Notes: a model not told the origin generated them from the sequence alone. A stretch of DNA of 64,000 nt from JBAYIE01 sp965279165 (GCA_965279165.1 OZ257140.1:1798001-1862000); one strand, 5' to 3'; counted from the stretch's first letter, positions 8,115 to 17,785 are shown. Numbers and translations: made by a program.

Positions 8115-10361
8115 TTAATGTGGTAATCCCAGCATGGAGAAAAGCTCCCAATAGGCAGTATTTTTAGGGTCAGTTGATTGTAAGAATGCTGCAAATTGCA
8201 TAGCCCTTTGTTTTTTATTTTGTTGCAAATAAAAATAGGCAAGTGCATAGTTAATTTTCGCTGATGTTTGATTGAGACGGTATCCTTGCAATAATATTAC
8301 CTCACTTTGCTTAATTTCTTTTAGTTGTTGAAGAAGCAAACCATAGTTATAATAAATATCCGGGTTGTTAGCATTTAGTGCAACCGCTTTACCAAAATTT
8401 GTTTTTGCAAGTTGGAGGTTTCCCAATTCATAATACAGTAATGCCAGATTGTAATACACCCTTTCGTTGGTTGGATCGATTCGTTCGGCAAACAAAAGTG
8501 TTTTTAATGCATCTTCATTCTTTCCTAGATTACTATATGCAGCAGATAAATTTAGTCGGGCATAATTGATCAGACTATCCTTTTTCAATCCTCTTTCATA
8601 AAATCGGATGGCACTGTTATAATCTTTACCCTGCATGGCATAATCGGCATTCATAATATTACCTACTGCAAAATCGGTTTGTTGTTGAAGGAATAATTTG
8701 TTTTCTGCATCTGCCGAGACAAAGGCAGGCTTAATTGATTCCGGAATAGATGTAATGGGTAACTGATGGTATAAATCAGCTGCGGCAATTCTTACTGCAC
8801 GTACCTTATCGGTTAAACATTTTTGGGCAGCAGTAATCCAAATTTCAGCCGGAAAGTTTTCAAGGCTTCTTAAGGAATGGTAACGAATCATGGGTTGCAA
8901 GTCGTTCAAAGCATTTAACAAACCCAATACACTGTTTTGGGTTCGTATATTTCCAAGGTAAAATGCAGCTGTTGCACGGGCAATTTCGGGTTGTGAAGTA
9001 TCGCCTAAAAGTTTTAATAAATGAGACTCACTTTTGTTATTCAGTAAACTTCCCGGTAACAAGTCGTCGGAGAAATGATATCTTCTTGTTGGTCCATACC
9101 ATTTGCGAATCGCATTGGAAGCCCATAAATTACTCTTTTGGTTATGACAGGATATGCATGTGTTTGGGGTTTGATAGGTTATCGATTGATCCGGTCGTGG
9201 AATCCGAAAACTATGGTCTCTCCTGTTATCATTGCCCATATACGTTTTTTGGGGCATATGGCAATTGATGCATTGGGCGCCTGTTGTATTGGTTTTGTGG
9301 AAATGGTGACCAGGACTATCGTATGTTGGTTTGTGGCAATTTAGACATAAGGCATTTCCGACTGAAATTAATTTACCGGAATGTGGGTTGTGGCAATTAC
9401 TGCAAGTAATATTGTTGTGGTACATTTTACTTTGGGCAAATGAACTGTATTCATAATCTTCATTTTTAATCTGCCCATCTGCATAAAAATTTTCGTTGCT
9501 GATAATTTCGGGAATAAGGTTGTCCATTAATTCACCCGAAGTTTGGTTGAATTGAACATCCGTTTTTCGGGTATGACAAGGGGCGCACGATTTTATTTGT
9601 TGTTTGTTTGTTTTACTTGTAGCATCGGTTAATTCGGAATAGGGTACACGTTCGCCACCTTTATACGCATCAGATTGAATATATTCGGTATGTTTTTTAC
9701 CGGGTCCATGACAACTTTCGCATGCAACATTCATTTCCGAAAAAGTTGTTTTATAGGTATCCGATTCGAAATCATAATTTTTTACCAAGTTGGTAGAATG
9801 GCATGAAGCGCACATGGTATTCCAGTTTTGTCCATTTCCTGTCCAATGCAACCAATCATTGGAAGAAATCTTTTGCTTGGGATATTGGTGAAACCATTTG
9901 TTTTGTTTTGCATCCCAGCTTACACGGGTAGCTTGTAATTGGCCACCCGGAAGTTCAATCAGGTATTGTTGCAAAGGAAAAATTCCAAAAGTATATTTAA
10001 TGGGATAGTCGTGGTATTTACCATCTTTTCCTTCGGTATGTAAAAAATATTTTTTGTCTTTGGTATAAAAGCGGGACACCACACCATCTGCTTCAAAGGT
10101 GGTATTAAAGTTACCTTTAACAGTCCTATCATTTGGTAATTCCATGGCATGAAAATGGTCGGAAAGCAACCAGTCGGCATAGGCTTTTTCGTGACAAGAT
10201 TTACATGCTAAGGAACCTACATATTCGTTTTCGATAGATGTGATTTTATTGGATTGCTTTTCGGTTTGTTGGTTAGAACAAGCATCTAGTACCAAAGTAA
10301 TAGTTCCAATTAATGCACAAAACAATACCACAAATAATACATGGGTGCGGGAGTATTTCAC
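8115..10361 (-). CDS. Multiheme c-type cytochrome with HEAT-like and TPR regions
   Basis: A 748-residue exported cytochrome. The N-terminus has a hydrophobic segment ending in LDAC (Cys28), a plausible lipobox. Eight CXXCH heme-binding motifs follow: CKSCH (53-57), CASCH, CESCH, CAPCH, CSNCH, CLNCH, CINCH and CISCH, all before about residue 410. The next ~150 residues are helical repeats of HEAT type (LLKLLGDTSQPEIARATAAFYLG and similar), and the last ~200 are TPRs (AIRFYERGLKKDSLINYARL and following). Electron-carrier or redox-enzyme function in the periplasm is expected from the family; substrate unknown. It probably shares a transcript with the downstream sulfatase. Confidence 0.9.
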   Translation of the reverse strand: MKYSRTHVLFVVLFCALIGTITLVLDACSNQQTEKQSNKITSIENEYVGSLACKSCHEKAYADWLLSDHFHAMELPNDRTVKGNFNTTFEADGVVSRFYTKDKKYFLHTEGKDGKYHDYPIKYTFGIFPLQQYLIELPGGQLQATRVSWDAKQNKWFHQYPKQKISSNDWLHWTGNGQNWNTMCASCHSTNLVKNYDFESDTYKTTFSEMNVACESCHGPGKKHTEYIQSDAYKGGERVPYSELTDATSKTNKQQIKSCAPCHTRKTDVQFNQTSGELMDNLIPEIISNENFYADGQIKNEDYEYSSFAQSKMYHNNITCSNCHNPHSGKLISVGNALCLNCHKPTYDSPGHHFHKTNTTGAQCINCHMPQKTYMGNDNRRDHSFRIPRPDQSITYQTPNTCISCHNQKSNLWASNAIRKWYGPTRRYHFSDDLLPGSLLNNKSESHLLKLLGDTSQPEIARATAAFYLGNIRTQNSVLGLLNALNDLQPMIRYHSLRSLENFPAEIWITAAQKCLTDKVRAVRIAAADLYHQLPITSIPESIKPAFVSADAENKLFLQQQTDFAVGNIMNADYAMQGKDYNSAIRFYERGLKKDSLINYARLNLSAAYSNLGKNEDALKTLLFAERIDPTNERVYYNLALLYYELGNLQLAKTNFGKAVALNANNPDIYYNYGLLLQQLKEIKQSEVILLQGYRLNQTSAKINYALAYFYLQQNKKQRAMQFAAFLQSTDPKNTAYWELFSMLGLPH

Positions 10362-10713
10362 ATTTCAAGTATAACCATTGGTATGGAAATATGGTAGTAA
10401 GATGTTAGGGGGAATGGAAATACGATTAAAAAAAGGTTTATTTAAATTCTTGAAACATTTTTCTTTTTAACTAGACGACCCTAAATAGTTACTTTTAATT
10501 TATGGCGTAACTTCAATAAAATTTTCATTATAATTTTTAATTTAGAGCGCCCAAACCCGCATCCTGTATAAAAACGGTTTTATTCTATAGATTCTTTACC
10601 TATTGAATTTTGAGCCTTCTGAAACAAGAAATGTCGGTGATACTTGATTCTATTGGTTCCTCTAACAGGTTGTGGAATTTATCCCAGACACTAGTGAACT
10701 TCTTTAGCCGCTG
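10362..10713. other. Intergenic region, no gene seen
   Basis: About 350 bp of AT-rich DNA between the start of the cytochrome gene and the stop of the PIN gene. It includes AT-rich promoter-like sequence next to the cytochrome start. An open frame on the plus strand from 10610 runs into the antisense of the PIN gene and has no recognisable features. I see no RNA gene or clear terminator. Confidence 0.5.
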
Positions 10714-11142
10714 TTATAGGCTTTCCAACTTCCATTTAAGACACAATTCGTCTGGTGTCAAAACGAGTATTTCACTGTCACGAAAGTCTTTTATATTACG
10801 TGTTACAATGCAGTCCATTTTTTCTACAGATGATGCACATAATATTTGAATTGAATCTTCAAAAGCCTTATGTTTTGAGCGCAATCCTTTCTTCAATACG
10901 TCTGTGTCGACTGCAATAACTGTTAGATAATCTAGTAAATTGTATAAAACATTACGCAAATCTTTTTCCTCAAGATATTTTTTTAATAAATAACAGGTTG
11001 TTGCAATGGTATGAGAAGATGTAAACAGCTTTATTTTATTTTCTTCCGCTTTCTTAAATATTTCAATGGAATATTTGCTAAAAGGCTTTCTGTCGGCAAT
11101 TAAATCAACAATTATATTTGTATCTAGAAATACCTTTTTCAT
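10714..11142 (-). CDS. PIN-domain ribonuclease toxin (VapC-like)
   Basis: A 142-residue PIN-domain protein, the usual length for a VapC toxin. The acidic metal site is visible: D7 in FLDTN, E95-D96 in AFEDSIQ and D119 in TRNIKDF. VapC toxins are Mg-dependent RNases that cut tRNA or rRNA when freed from their antitoxin. The start codon overlaps the stop of the upstream antitoxin gene by 4 bp, the standard arrangement. All key residues are present, so it is probably active. The cellular target cannot be read from the sequence. Confidence 0.88.
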   Translation of the reverse strand: MKKVFLDTNIIVDLIADRKPFSKYSIEIFKKAEENKIKLFTSSHTIATTCYLLKKYLEEKDLRNVLYNLLDYLTVIAVDTDVLKKGLRSKHKAFEDSIQILCASSVEKMDCIVTRNIKDFRDSEILVLTPDELCLKWKLESL

Positions 11143-11381
11143 AAATGTTTTGTTTCAAAATAAGAACGTAATTCTTTTTCTTGGTCAAAGTTCTTTGGAA
11201 GTTTAACAGAACCTACTATTTTGTTCAGTTTCGGAGAAAGACGTTCTTCTCTACTTTCTTGGGTTATTGTCTCTAAATAATTTTCAATGAGTTCAGATAA
11301 ACTTCTACCGGTGTTTTTTGCGTATGATTTCGCTCTTAAAATTATTGACTTTTCTACTGTCAAGGTTAATTTAGTGGTCAT
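11139..11381 (-). CDS. Antitoxin of the PIN-domain toxin
   Basis: An 80-residue protein starting TTKLTLTVEKSIILRAKSYA, a ribbon-helix-helix-like N-terminus (beta strand TLTVEK, helices with RAKSYAKNTGRSLSELIENYL) used for DNA binding and dimerisation. The C-terminal half (LPKNFDQEKELRSYFE) would wrap the toxin. It matches the DUF6364-type antitoxins that accompany PIN toxins in Bacteroidota. It is the first gene of the pair and probably represses its own promoter through the palindrome at 11403-11414. Confidence 0.83.
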   Translation of the reverse strand: MTTKLTLTVEKSIILRAKSYAKNTGRSLSELIENYLETITQESREERLSPKLNKIVGSVKLPKNFDQEKELRSYFETKHL

Positions 11382-11399
11382 TATTACGTGTATTTTTTA

Positions 11400-11431
11400 C
11401 AAAGATACGTATCTATGCTAAAAACGTCAAA
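11400..11431 (-). promoter_or_regulatory. Promoter and operator of the PIN toxin-antitoxin pair
   Basis: Read on the minus strand, TTTG (11431-11428), a 20-nt spacer and TATCTTTG (11407-11400) match the Bacteroidota sigma-ABfr consensus TTTG-N19-21-TAnnTTTG. The -7 box ends 18 nt before the antitoxin ATG. A perfect 12-bp palindrome AGATACGTATCT (11403-11414) overlaps the -7 box, as expected for an autoregulatory operator of a ribbon-helix-helix antitoxin. The motifs are seen directly; the regulatory role is inferred. Confidence 0.62.
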
Positions 11432-11623
11432 TTGGTTTTCTTATTACTAGTTTATTGTCGATAAGGATGGAATGTTCTTTTATTAAATAAGTTGTTAGAG
11501 CCGGTGGCATAAAAACAGGTAGTCGAACATCAAAATGATAAGTTTTCAACTTTAAAACGAATTATGTAAACATTAATTTATATTGTTAAATATGCTCCGA
11601 AGTAGCAAATATGTTTTACTAAT

Positions 11624-14600
11624 TTAAAGTGAATTAGTTTTTACAAACGTTTTTCGCATGACCTTACCGTTAGATATTACCTCAACAATATATGTTCCGT
11701 GTATCCATTCGGCAAAAGAAATAGCCGTTTTTGTGTTGCTTGTTTCTGCAGTATAAACTACTTGTCCGTTTTCGTTATAGATTCTGATGTTGGTGTTTTT
11801 CGCACCAGGTGTTTCAACCCATAATTGATGTACAACAGGATTGGGATAGCATTGGATTGTTGGCTGATCACCTTCTGGTTCGAGTAAATTGGAAACAGGT
11901 TGCTTCCAATCAAAGAGTATTTTAAAACGTGTTCCTTTAAAAGAATTGCTATCTAAAGTAGTTTGAAATTTGTAAATTGAATTGTATGCAAGATTGATGA
12001 ATTGGTTAGTGAAAAGATCGTATAAAACCGGCTCTACACTATCCGAAAAGCTGTTGGCTGCAATAAAATTTAAGGCCATGGATTTTGATTCGGAAGGAAG
12101 GTTAACGTCTATGCGAAAGCCATATCCGCAGTATATTTCGGGTACCCTGCAAATACTGTAGGAATCGTTTGAAGCATCATTTTTTATTGCTATTTGGCGA
12201 CTGCCAAAGCCAATTTTTCGGGCATCTTCTTTTTCCACAAAGCCGTCGCAGGTTTCTTTGAGAACCCGAAAAACAACTTCATCGTAGATTGCATTATTAT
12301 CTGCAGAGGATAGTTGTATGCGTAATACAGATTGTTGGTTATTGGTTTTAAAAAAGGCAAAACCATTTTGGGCAATGTCTTTGCATGCCTCCGTGAAAGT
12401 TACCTTTCCATTTCCTGCCGCATTGGTTTGCACAAAGAATGCCGAACCCGGAGCCATATAACGACTCATTCCAAGGGTAGAGTCGGGAATTGGAAATGTG
12501 GTATAACTGCTATAAGCACCCGATACAGAGGCATCGTGTTTCCAACCATAAATAGTAGGGCACAAATTGGTTTTACTTATTCCGGTCGAGGTCCAATCAA
12601 TGGTTGCCTGGTATGGATTTCCAATTAAACTAAAATCACCGGAATCTATTCCAACGTCGACAATCACCTGGCCGGTTGATAATGTACCGGTTGCCTGTAA
12701 TACGGTATCGTTTGGAATGGCCATATTATTGGTCAACAATGCACAACCTCCTGAACGGGCACCCCGGTAATAAACGCGATAACCTTTTCCTGTTTTAAGT
12801 TGTATTGAATTGGTCGCAGATAAACTTTCCCAACGTTGCGAATCATTTTGGTAGCAATAAAAAGAGGCGTTATTAGAAAGCGTAGGATCGAATCCATTGG
12901 TGTGACTTGATAGATTAGGACAAGCAGAGCCACCGGTTCCCGGGCCGGTTATATGCATTTGTTTCTGCCAGTTATTGCTAATAAAATTTGCGGTAGTAAC
13001 CGATGAAGAAACAAATCGCCAGCGATTAAATAAGGAGGGGTTATTGCCTTTTATATAACGTTGCACGGTTACCATTCCGGAAATATTTCCTGTACCGATT
13101 AAGGGTGCGATTTGCGCCGAATGGGTTACGGATGATGATCCAAATACCAAATTTCCATTCGTGTTAAGCATCCCATCGGATAAAGTAAGTAATTCTGTAA
13201 CGACCAATTTATTCCCTAGAATCAAAGCGTTTTCTCCGGTATTACGGGATAATGTTAATTCAGCCAATGTATTTGAATTGGCAGTATGTTGTGACATATA
13301 TAAGGTACCCGCATCCGCTTGGTTGTTTCCAACAATTATTTTACCAGAAGTACTTCCTGTAATTGTACCGGTTTGTGTAGGATGAATGATTCCATTTAAA
13401 GTTAACAAATGAGAAGTGATGGATAATTCGGCTCCGTTAAAAATGGATAAAGTATCCGCAACGTGGATATCACCGGTCATGGTTTTAATGCCATTTAGTA
13501 ATTGCAAACCGCTTTGATACCAACCGGCAGCCAAACTTTGGTTGGTGCCGTCGAGTTGTAATCTGAAATTCCAGGTTTTGTTAGCAGGTAAGGAAGCATT
13601 CGATGTGTTTTGGGTACGCAACAAAGCATTTATACCTCCCGCAGTATAAAGGGAATCAGCCGTAAAAATATTGTTTCCCAGATTTACGGTTACGCCGCTA
13701 TCGATAACCATCAGACCTGCTATTTTTAATGGTCCTTGAATGGTTTTTAAACCCAATCCGCTAAAATGTACTTTTGGTAATATGAGGTTATTATCGGTTG
13801 CAATTGTTTGTATGGTAAGCGATTGAAACACCAGCAAACAATTTTGCATGGCATAGTAATTCGCAATAGATGCAGTGAAATTTCCGGAAATTTTCAGCGT
13901 ATCATTCTCAGGGAAGTAACGATTTCCTCCATTCACATTCAAAGCAGCAAGGTAAATACCGTTCATAATATACTGCGGCGCGGATGCATTATAGCTCATG
14001 CTTTGTGTCCAGCTTTTGTTATTAGGAATTGGTTCAGTGGAAGTATTTTGTGTTTTTATGGTACCGGCACCTCCAATGGTTAATTCGACTCCTGAAACAA
14101 GCTTAGCCGATAACATATCGAGGGTATTACCGGATGAAATTTGCAACAAACCATTATCCAATATGGTTAGGTTGCCGGTTGCGATATTGGTATTGGTTCC
14201 GGATGTGATTAAAAGTTGGAAGTAAGATCCAGATACAATATACTGTCCGGCAGAGTTTGCCGAATAAGTGACGGAAATATTCCAAATTCTGTTTTCGGGA
14301 AGTGGAGAAGTTTCGGTACAAGTAGTGGTTAATGTTCCTGCGCCATAAATTTGAGAAAGATTACCGGTAAGTTTATTGGAACCCATTGCCATGTTGCATG
14401 CCGGGGAAATAAACAAAATGCTATCGACTTGTAAAGTGCCACCTGTTATAGACTTTGTGCCGCTATTTCCGGTTGCCATTAAAATGGAGTAATTGCCATA
14501 AGGGATGGTTTGGTTGCCATTGCGATAGAATTCAACGGTACACGACCAGGTAAGATTTGCGGGTAATGCATTAGGACCCGAAGAGGTGGTTCGCAAGAGT

Positions 14601-15181
14601 CCGGTACCCGTAACAGATTGCAAATTTCCAATGAGATCTTCGGTACTTGCGTTTACATCCAGGATACCGGAAATATGTAAGTTCCCATTTACGGTTAAAT
14701 CGCCAACGGTAAGTTTCGAACCACTACCGTAAATTTCGAGATGGTAGTAGCTTTTATTGCTTAGGTTTTGATTTCCATTCGCTTTGTAAACAACCTTGCT
14801 ACCGGTGAAAAGCGAATCTATCGTAGGAACGGAAGTATGGGAAAGTACCAATTCTGCATTCGATTTAACAATTACCATTCCGTTAACGGCATAACCCGAA
14901 TCAAAAACCGCACGGGTGAAGTTTGTGCCATCGCCAACAATAATTCTCGAATTTGTACCATTTACCGACCAGTTCGATTGTAAGGTTGCCAAGCTGCAAT
15001 TGCGTATTTCAAAAGTATCTCCGGCAGAGGTAAACGAAGATGGATTGGTGCCCGTACCATTGGTATTGTTTCCCCAATTGGTGAGCGTATTTAAGTTACC
15101 CGAACCGGAAAAATAGTAATGCGTTTGTGCGGTTGAGCATGCGGTAATGAATATGCTCCATAGCAAGATGCAGTTTTTCAT
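11624..15181 (-). CDS. Large T9SS-exported repeat protein
   Basis: An 1185-residue surface or secreted protein. It has an N-terminal signal peptide (MKNCILLWSIFITACSTAQ) and a C-terminal type IX sorting domain (CYPNPVVHQLWVE ... NIRIYNENGQVVY ... KVMRKTFVKTNSL), directing export and anchoring or release. Between about 190 and 640 there are several degenerate ~85-residue repeats, each with a GTGLLRTT-like turn and an LPxNxxW signature (LPANLTW, LPENRIW, IPNNKSW, LPANKTW), giving a probable beta-solenoid. No catalytic domain is evident. It is encoded divergently from the OmpA protein at 15488. A lone ACSTAQ near the start raises a lipoprotein alternative, but the sorting tail argues for T9SS. 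Confidence 0.88.
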   Translation of the reverse strand: MKNCILLWSIFITACSTAQTHYYFSGSGNLNTLTNWGNNTNGTGTNPSSFTSAGDTFEIRNCSLATLQSNWSVNGTNSRIIVGDGTNFTRAVFDSGYAVNGMVIVKSNAELVLSHTSVPTIDSLFTGSKVVYKANGNQNLSNKSYYHLEIYGSGSKLTVGDLTVNGNLHISGILDVNASTEDLIGNLQSVTGTGLLRTTSSGPNALPANLTWSCTVEFYRNGNQTIPYGNYSILMATGNSGTKSITGGTLQVDSILFISPACNMAMGSNKLTGNLSQIYGAGTLTTTCTETSPLPENRIWNISVTYSANSAGQYIVSGSYFQLLITSGTNTNIATGNLTILDNGLLQISSGNTLDMLSAKLVSGVELTIGGAGTIKTQNTSTEPIPNNKSWTQSMSYNASAPQYIMNGIYLAALNVNGGNRYFPENDTLKISGNFTASIANYYAMQNCLLVFQSLTIQTIATDNNLILPKVHFSGLGLKTIQGPLKIAGLMVIDSGVTVNLGNNIFTADSLYTAGGINALLRTQNTSNASLPANKTWNFRLQLDGTNQSLAAGWYQSGLQLLNGIKTMTGDIHVADTLSIFNGAELSITSHLLTLNGIIHPTQTGTITGSTSGKIIVGNNQADAGTLYMSQHTANSNTLAELTLSRNTGENALILGNKLVVTELLTLSDGMLNTNGNLVFGSSSVTHSAQIAPLIGTGNISGMVTVQRYIKGNNPSLFNRWRFVSSSVTTANFISNNWQKQMHITGPGTGGSACPNLSSHTNGFDPTLSNNASFYCYQNDSQRWESLSATNSIQLKTGKGYRVYYRGARSGGCALLTNNMAIPNDTVLQATGTLSTGQVIVDVGIDSGDFSLIGNPYQATIDWTSTGISKTNLCPTIYGWKHDASVSGAYSSYTTFPIPDSTLGMSRYMAPGSAFFVQTNAAGNGKVTFTEACKDIAQNGFAFFKTNNQQSVLRIQLSSADNNAIYDEVVFRVLKETCDGFVEKEDARKIGFGSRQIAIKNDASNDSYSICRVPEIYCGYGFRIDVNLPSESKSMALNFIAANSFSDSVEPVLYDLFTNQFINLAYNSIYKFQTTLDSNSFKGTRFKILFDWKQPVSNLLEPEGDQPTIQCYPNPVVHQLWVETPGAKNTNIRIYNENGQVVYTAETSNTKTAISFAEWIHGTYIVEVISNGKVMRKTFVKTNSL

Positions 15182-15487
15182 AGGCTAAGAATTAGAAATT
15201 GGTTACGCTAGTTGCTTTGCGCAATAACAAAGAAGCAAGTTTTGTTTTAGGATAACAATTCTAATTCTGCATAATTGGGGTGTATGTTATGCATAGAATT
15301 GATAAACCATTTAAAAACGAGATAAATCGAGGAAATTTGTTTTAAATCAAACTCTATTTTACGACAAAAGAGTGAAAGCTTGATAAGGGTAAGATATGGT
15401 AGAGGTGAAAATTGCCGGATTAGAGAATATTAAGAAAATAAGTGGATGCAGGTATGACAGTTTTCTTGTATTTTCGTTCGTACAATA
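15182..15487. promoter_or_regulatory. Divergent intergenic region with an imperfect inverted repeat
   Basis: This 306-bp gap separates two divergent envelope genes and must hold both promoters. An imperfect inverted repeat AATTCTGCATAA (15263-15274) / TTATGCATAGAATT (15287-15300) differs by a 2-nt bulge and could be an operator or hairpin. On the plus strand TATTTTCG (15469-15476), close to the TAnnTTTG -7 consensus, lies 11 nt before the OmpA-protein ATG; I found no matching -33 element. No gene or RNA is seen. Confidence 0.35.
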
Positions 15488-17425
15488 ATGAAAAAGGGAT
15501 TTTATTTAGTTGCCTGTTTTTTTCTTTTTTCGGTTGGGGTATTTGCCCAACAATCTGCTTTAGACTTGGAATTGGAAAGGGCGCAACTTTCGTTTGATGC
15601 CAAGAAATTTAATACAGCAGCCACCTTATTTAAAAAGGCATATCCTAAAATTAAAGAAGAAGAAAAGCAGAACCAGGTTTTGTACATGATAGCAGAAAGT
15701 TACCGTTGTGCGAACAATTTTAAACAAGCGTATGATTGGTATGAAAAACTGGTAAACACCAAATATCCGGATCCCCGTATTTTATATTCGTATGGGTTAC
15801 TGCTGAAAAATTTTGAGAAGTATGAAGATGCGTCGCGTCAGTTTAACGATTACTTATTTGAGGTTCCGGGCGACATAAGTGCACGACGAGAATTGCAGTC
15901 GTGTGCTGTTGCACAAAGTTGGAAAAACAAACCCGAAAAGTTAGAAGTGCATAATATTCGTGAGTTAAATACGGTTTATTCGGATTATGCGCCATTTTAT
16001 ATCCAAGGTAAAATGATTTGGGCTTCGGCTCGACAAGAGTCAACCGGAAATGAAATATTTGAATGGACAGGGCAAAAGTGTTCTGATTTTTTTGAATCCA
16101 ATTTTGACAAAGGGGTTTGGAGTAAACCGAAAAACCTGAAAGGAGCTGTAAACACAGATTTTAACGAAGGTGTTTGTTGGATTGATACAGGATTTACTAC
16201 CATGTATTTTACCCAATGCAATGGTGCCGATGGCAGGGGAATGAATTGTAAAATTTACGAAAGCCATATGGTCAATGGAAGCTGGTCCAATCCGACCAAA
16301 TTGCCCTTTTGTTCCGATTCGTTTTCGGTTGGGCATCCGAGTATGCATCCGGATGGAACCAAACTTTATTTTTCTTCGAATATGCCCGGAGGTTTGGGGG
16401 AGCGCGATATCTATGTAATCGACCACAATCCCAATACCGAATCTTGGGGAACGCCTGTTAATCTTGGTTCTACCATCAATTCGAATGCGGATGACATGTT
16501 TCCTTTTATTTCCAATAGTGGCGTTTTGTATTTTTCAACCAAAGGAAGAATTGGAATGGGTGGTCTTGATATTTTTAGTGCAAAACCAAAGGGAAACGGA
16601 TTTGACTCTGCAGTAAACATGAAGTATCCGGTTAATTCGGGTGGAGATGAATTTGGTTTAATTATGTTGCCTTCGGCGACGGGTGCACTTGGTGCAATTG
16701 GATATTATTCGTCGAACCGAGAAGGAGGAATTGGAGATGATGATATTTATGGTTTGCATGTGAAACCATTTATTTTCCAGGTAAAAGGCAGGGTTTTAGA
16801 CAAAGATATTTTACAACCATTGTCAGGGGCAAAAGTTGCTTTGACCGATGCTGCAGGTAAAAATGTATTTTCGGTTCAAACCAATGCAAAGGGGGAATAT
16901 TTTGGTGAAATTCCTTTGAATCAGGTTTCGGGTTTACTGGCAACTATGCCAAAATATTTTAGCAGTGCCAGGGTCGAAATAAATGCCAACGGTATCCAAA
17001 AGGATTCGGTAATTGAATTGGATTTTATCTTAGATCCGATTCCAACCGAAGAAGTTGAATTTGTTTTGGAAGGAATTTATTATGATTTGGATAAGTATGA
17101 TTTACGCAGGCGTTCGATGGAGATTCTCGATTCGATGGTTGTTATTTTAAAGAACAATCCGGGTATTACCATTGAATTGGCTTCGCATACCGATAGCAGG
17201 GCTCCGGCTGATTATAATATAACTTTATCGCAGAAACGCGCGCAAACTTGTGTTACTTATTTGGTTAAAAACGGCATCAACAAGGAGCGGTTAACTGCTG
17301 TAGGTTATGGCGAAACCAAATTGGTAAATGATTGTGCAGATGGGGTGGAATGCACCGAGGAAGAACACCAGCAGAATAGGAGAACGACGTTTAGGGTGCT
17401 CAAGATGGACTTTAAAGGGAAGTAA
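15488..17425 (+). CDS. PorE-like OmpA-family protein (TPR, PD40, regulatory-like, OmpA)
   Basis: A 645-residue envelope protein with a signal peptide (cleavage after VFAQ). In order: TPRs (about 25-130), PD40/TolB-like beta-propeller blades (about 150-415, e.g. LYFSSNMPGGLGERDIYVI and LYFSTKGRIGMGGLDIF), a carboxypeptidase-regulatory-like beta domain (about 430-485), and a C-terminal peptidoglycan-binding OmpA domain with ELASHTDSR and NRRTTF. This is the architecture of PorE, a T9SS-associated peptidoglycan anchor, although there is no lipobox here and PorE is a lipoprotein. Many Bacteroidota carry several such proteins, so the T9SS role is an inference. A paralogue is at 45020. Confidence 0.9.
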   Translation: MKKGFYLVACFFLFSVGVFAQQSALDLELERAQLSFDAKKFNTAATLFKKAYPKIKEEEKQNQVLYMIAESYRCANNFKQAYDWYEKLVNTKYPDPRILYSYGLLLKNFEKYEDASRQFNDYLFEVPGDISARRELQSCAVAQSWKNKPEKLEVHNIRELNTVYSDYAPFYIQGKMIWASARQESTGNEIFEWTGQKCSDFFESNFDKGVWSKPKNLKGAVNTDFNEGVCWIDTGFTTMYFTQCNGADGRGMNCKIYESHMVNGSWSNPTKLPFCSDSFSVGHPSMHPDGTKLYFSSNMPGGLGERDIYVIDHNPNTESWGTPVNLGSTINSNADDMFPFISNSGVLYFSTKGRIGMGGLDIFSAKPKGNGFDSAVNMKYPVNSGGDEFGLIMLPSATGALGAIGYYSSNREGGIGDDDIYGLHVKPFIFQVKGRVLDKDILQPLSGAKVALTDAAGKNVFSVQTNAKGEYFGEIPLNQVSGLLATMPKYFSSARVEINANGIQKDSVIELDFILDPIPTEEVEFVLEGIYYDLDKYDLRRRSMEILDSMVVILKNNPGITIELASHTDSRAPADYNITLSQKRAQTCVTYLVKNGINKERLTAVGYGETKLVNDCADGVECTEEEHQQNRRTTFRVLKMDFKGK

Positions 17426-17650
17426 TTAGGTAATTGAAAATTATGTAATTTTTCACGTCGCGAACCTTGCAGGATTGACGTTATTTGGTAATTAGTTTTT
17501 AAGTAATTTGATGCACGTCGCGAACTTTGAGTGGTGCGACAATCGGGGCAGAGCACTATAACACCTCAACACTCGTCCACAATAACATTTGCGAAGGTGG
17601 GCAAAACTTCCTCACTAAAACACTCAGTACTAAAACACCAAGCACTACAA
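17426..17650. repeat. Short repeat-rich intergenic segment
   Basis: The gap after the OmpA gene holds TAATTGAAAATTATGTAATT-like AT phrases, two copies of a GCACGTCGCGAACCTT/CACGTCGCGAA phrase (near 17454 and 17515), and the CACTAAAACACTCAGTACTAAAACACC phrase family also found in the larger mosaics. No gene on this part. Confidence 0.6.
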
Positions 17651-17785
17651 TTAAGTTGTTTTCTTGTCACACCCACAATTACCGCTTTCGCAGGCATGGC
17701 CTTTGGAGCTTTTATAAAAATGGCGTATCAGGTAGCCAATGGCAGCTACTACAAGTACAGTAACGATGATTAGTTGATAATCCAT
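17651..17785 (-). CDS. FeoB-associated Cys-rich membrane protein (44 residues)
   Basis: A short gene below usual size cut-offs. It encodes 44 residues: an N-terminal membrane helix (MDYQLIIVTVLVVAAIGYLI), a basic turn (RHFYKSSKGH), a cysteine cluster C-ESGN-C-G-C and a KK end. This is the pattern of the FeoB-associated Cys-rich membrane proteins (often a stand-alone small gene next to feoB). No feoA or feoB is in the window, so this copy is an orphan; it sits 48 nt downstream of rluF in the same direction. Metal binding by the Cys cluster is expected from the family, not shown. The start ATG follows AATTAAAATGG. Confidence 0.75.
   Translation of the reverse strand: MDYQLIIVTVLVVAAIGYLIRHFYKSSKGHACESGNCGCDKKTT

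Noticed and set aside
10610..10849. 79-residue plus-strand frame
   Set aside because: Overlaps the antisense of the intact PIN toxin gene and has no homologue pattern.
17527..17773. 78-80 residue plus-strand frames
   Set aside because: Formed from repeat phrases and the antisense of the 44-residue FeoB-associated-type gene, which has clear motifs on the minus strand.
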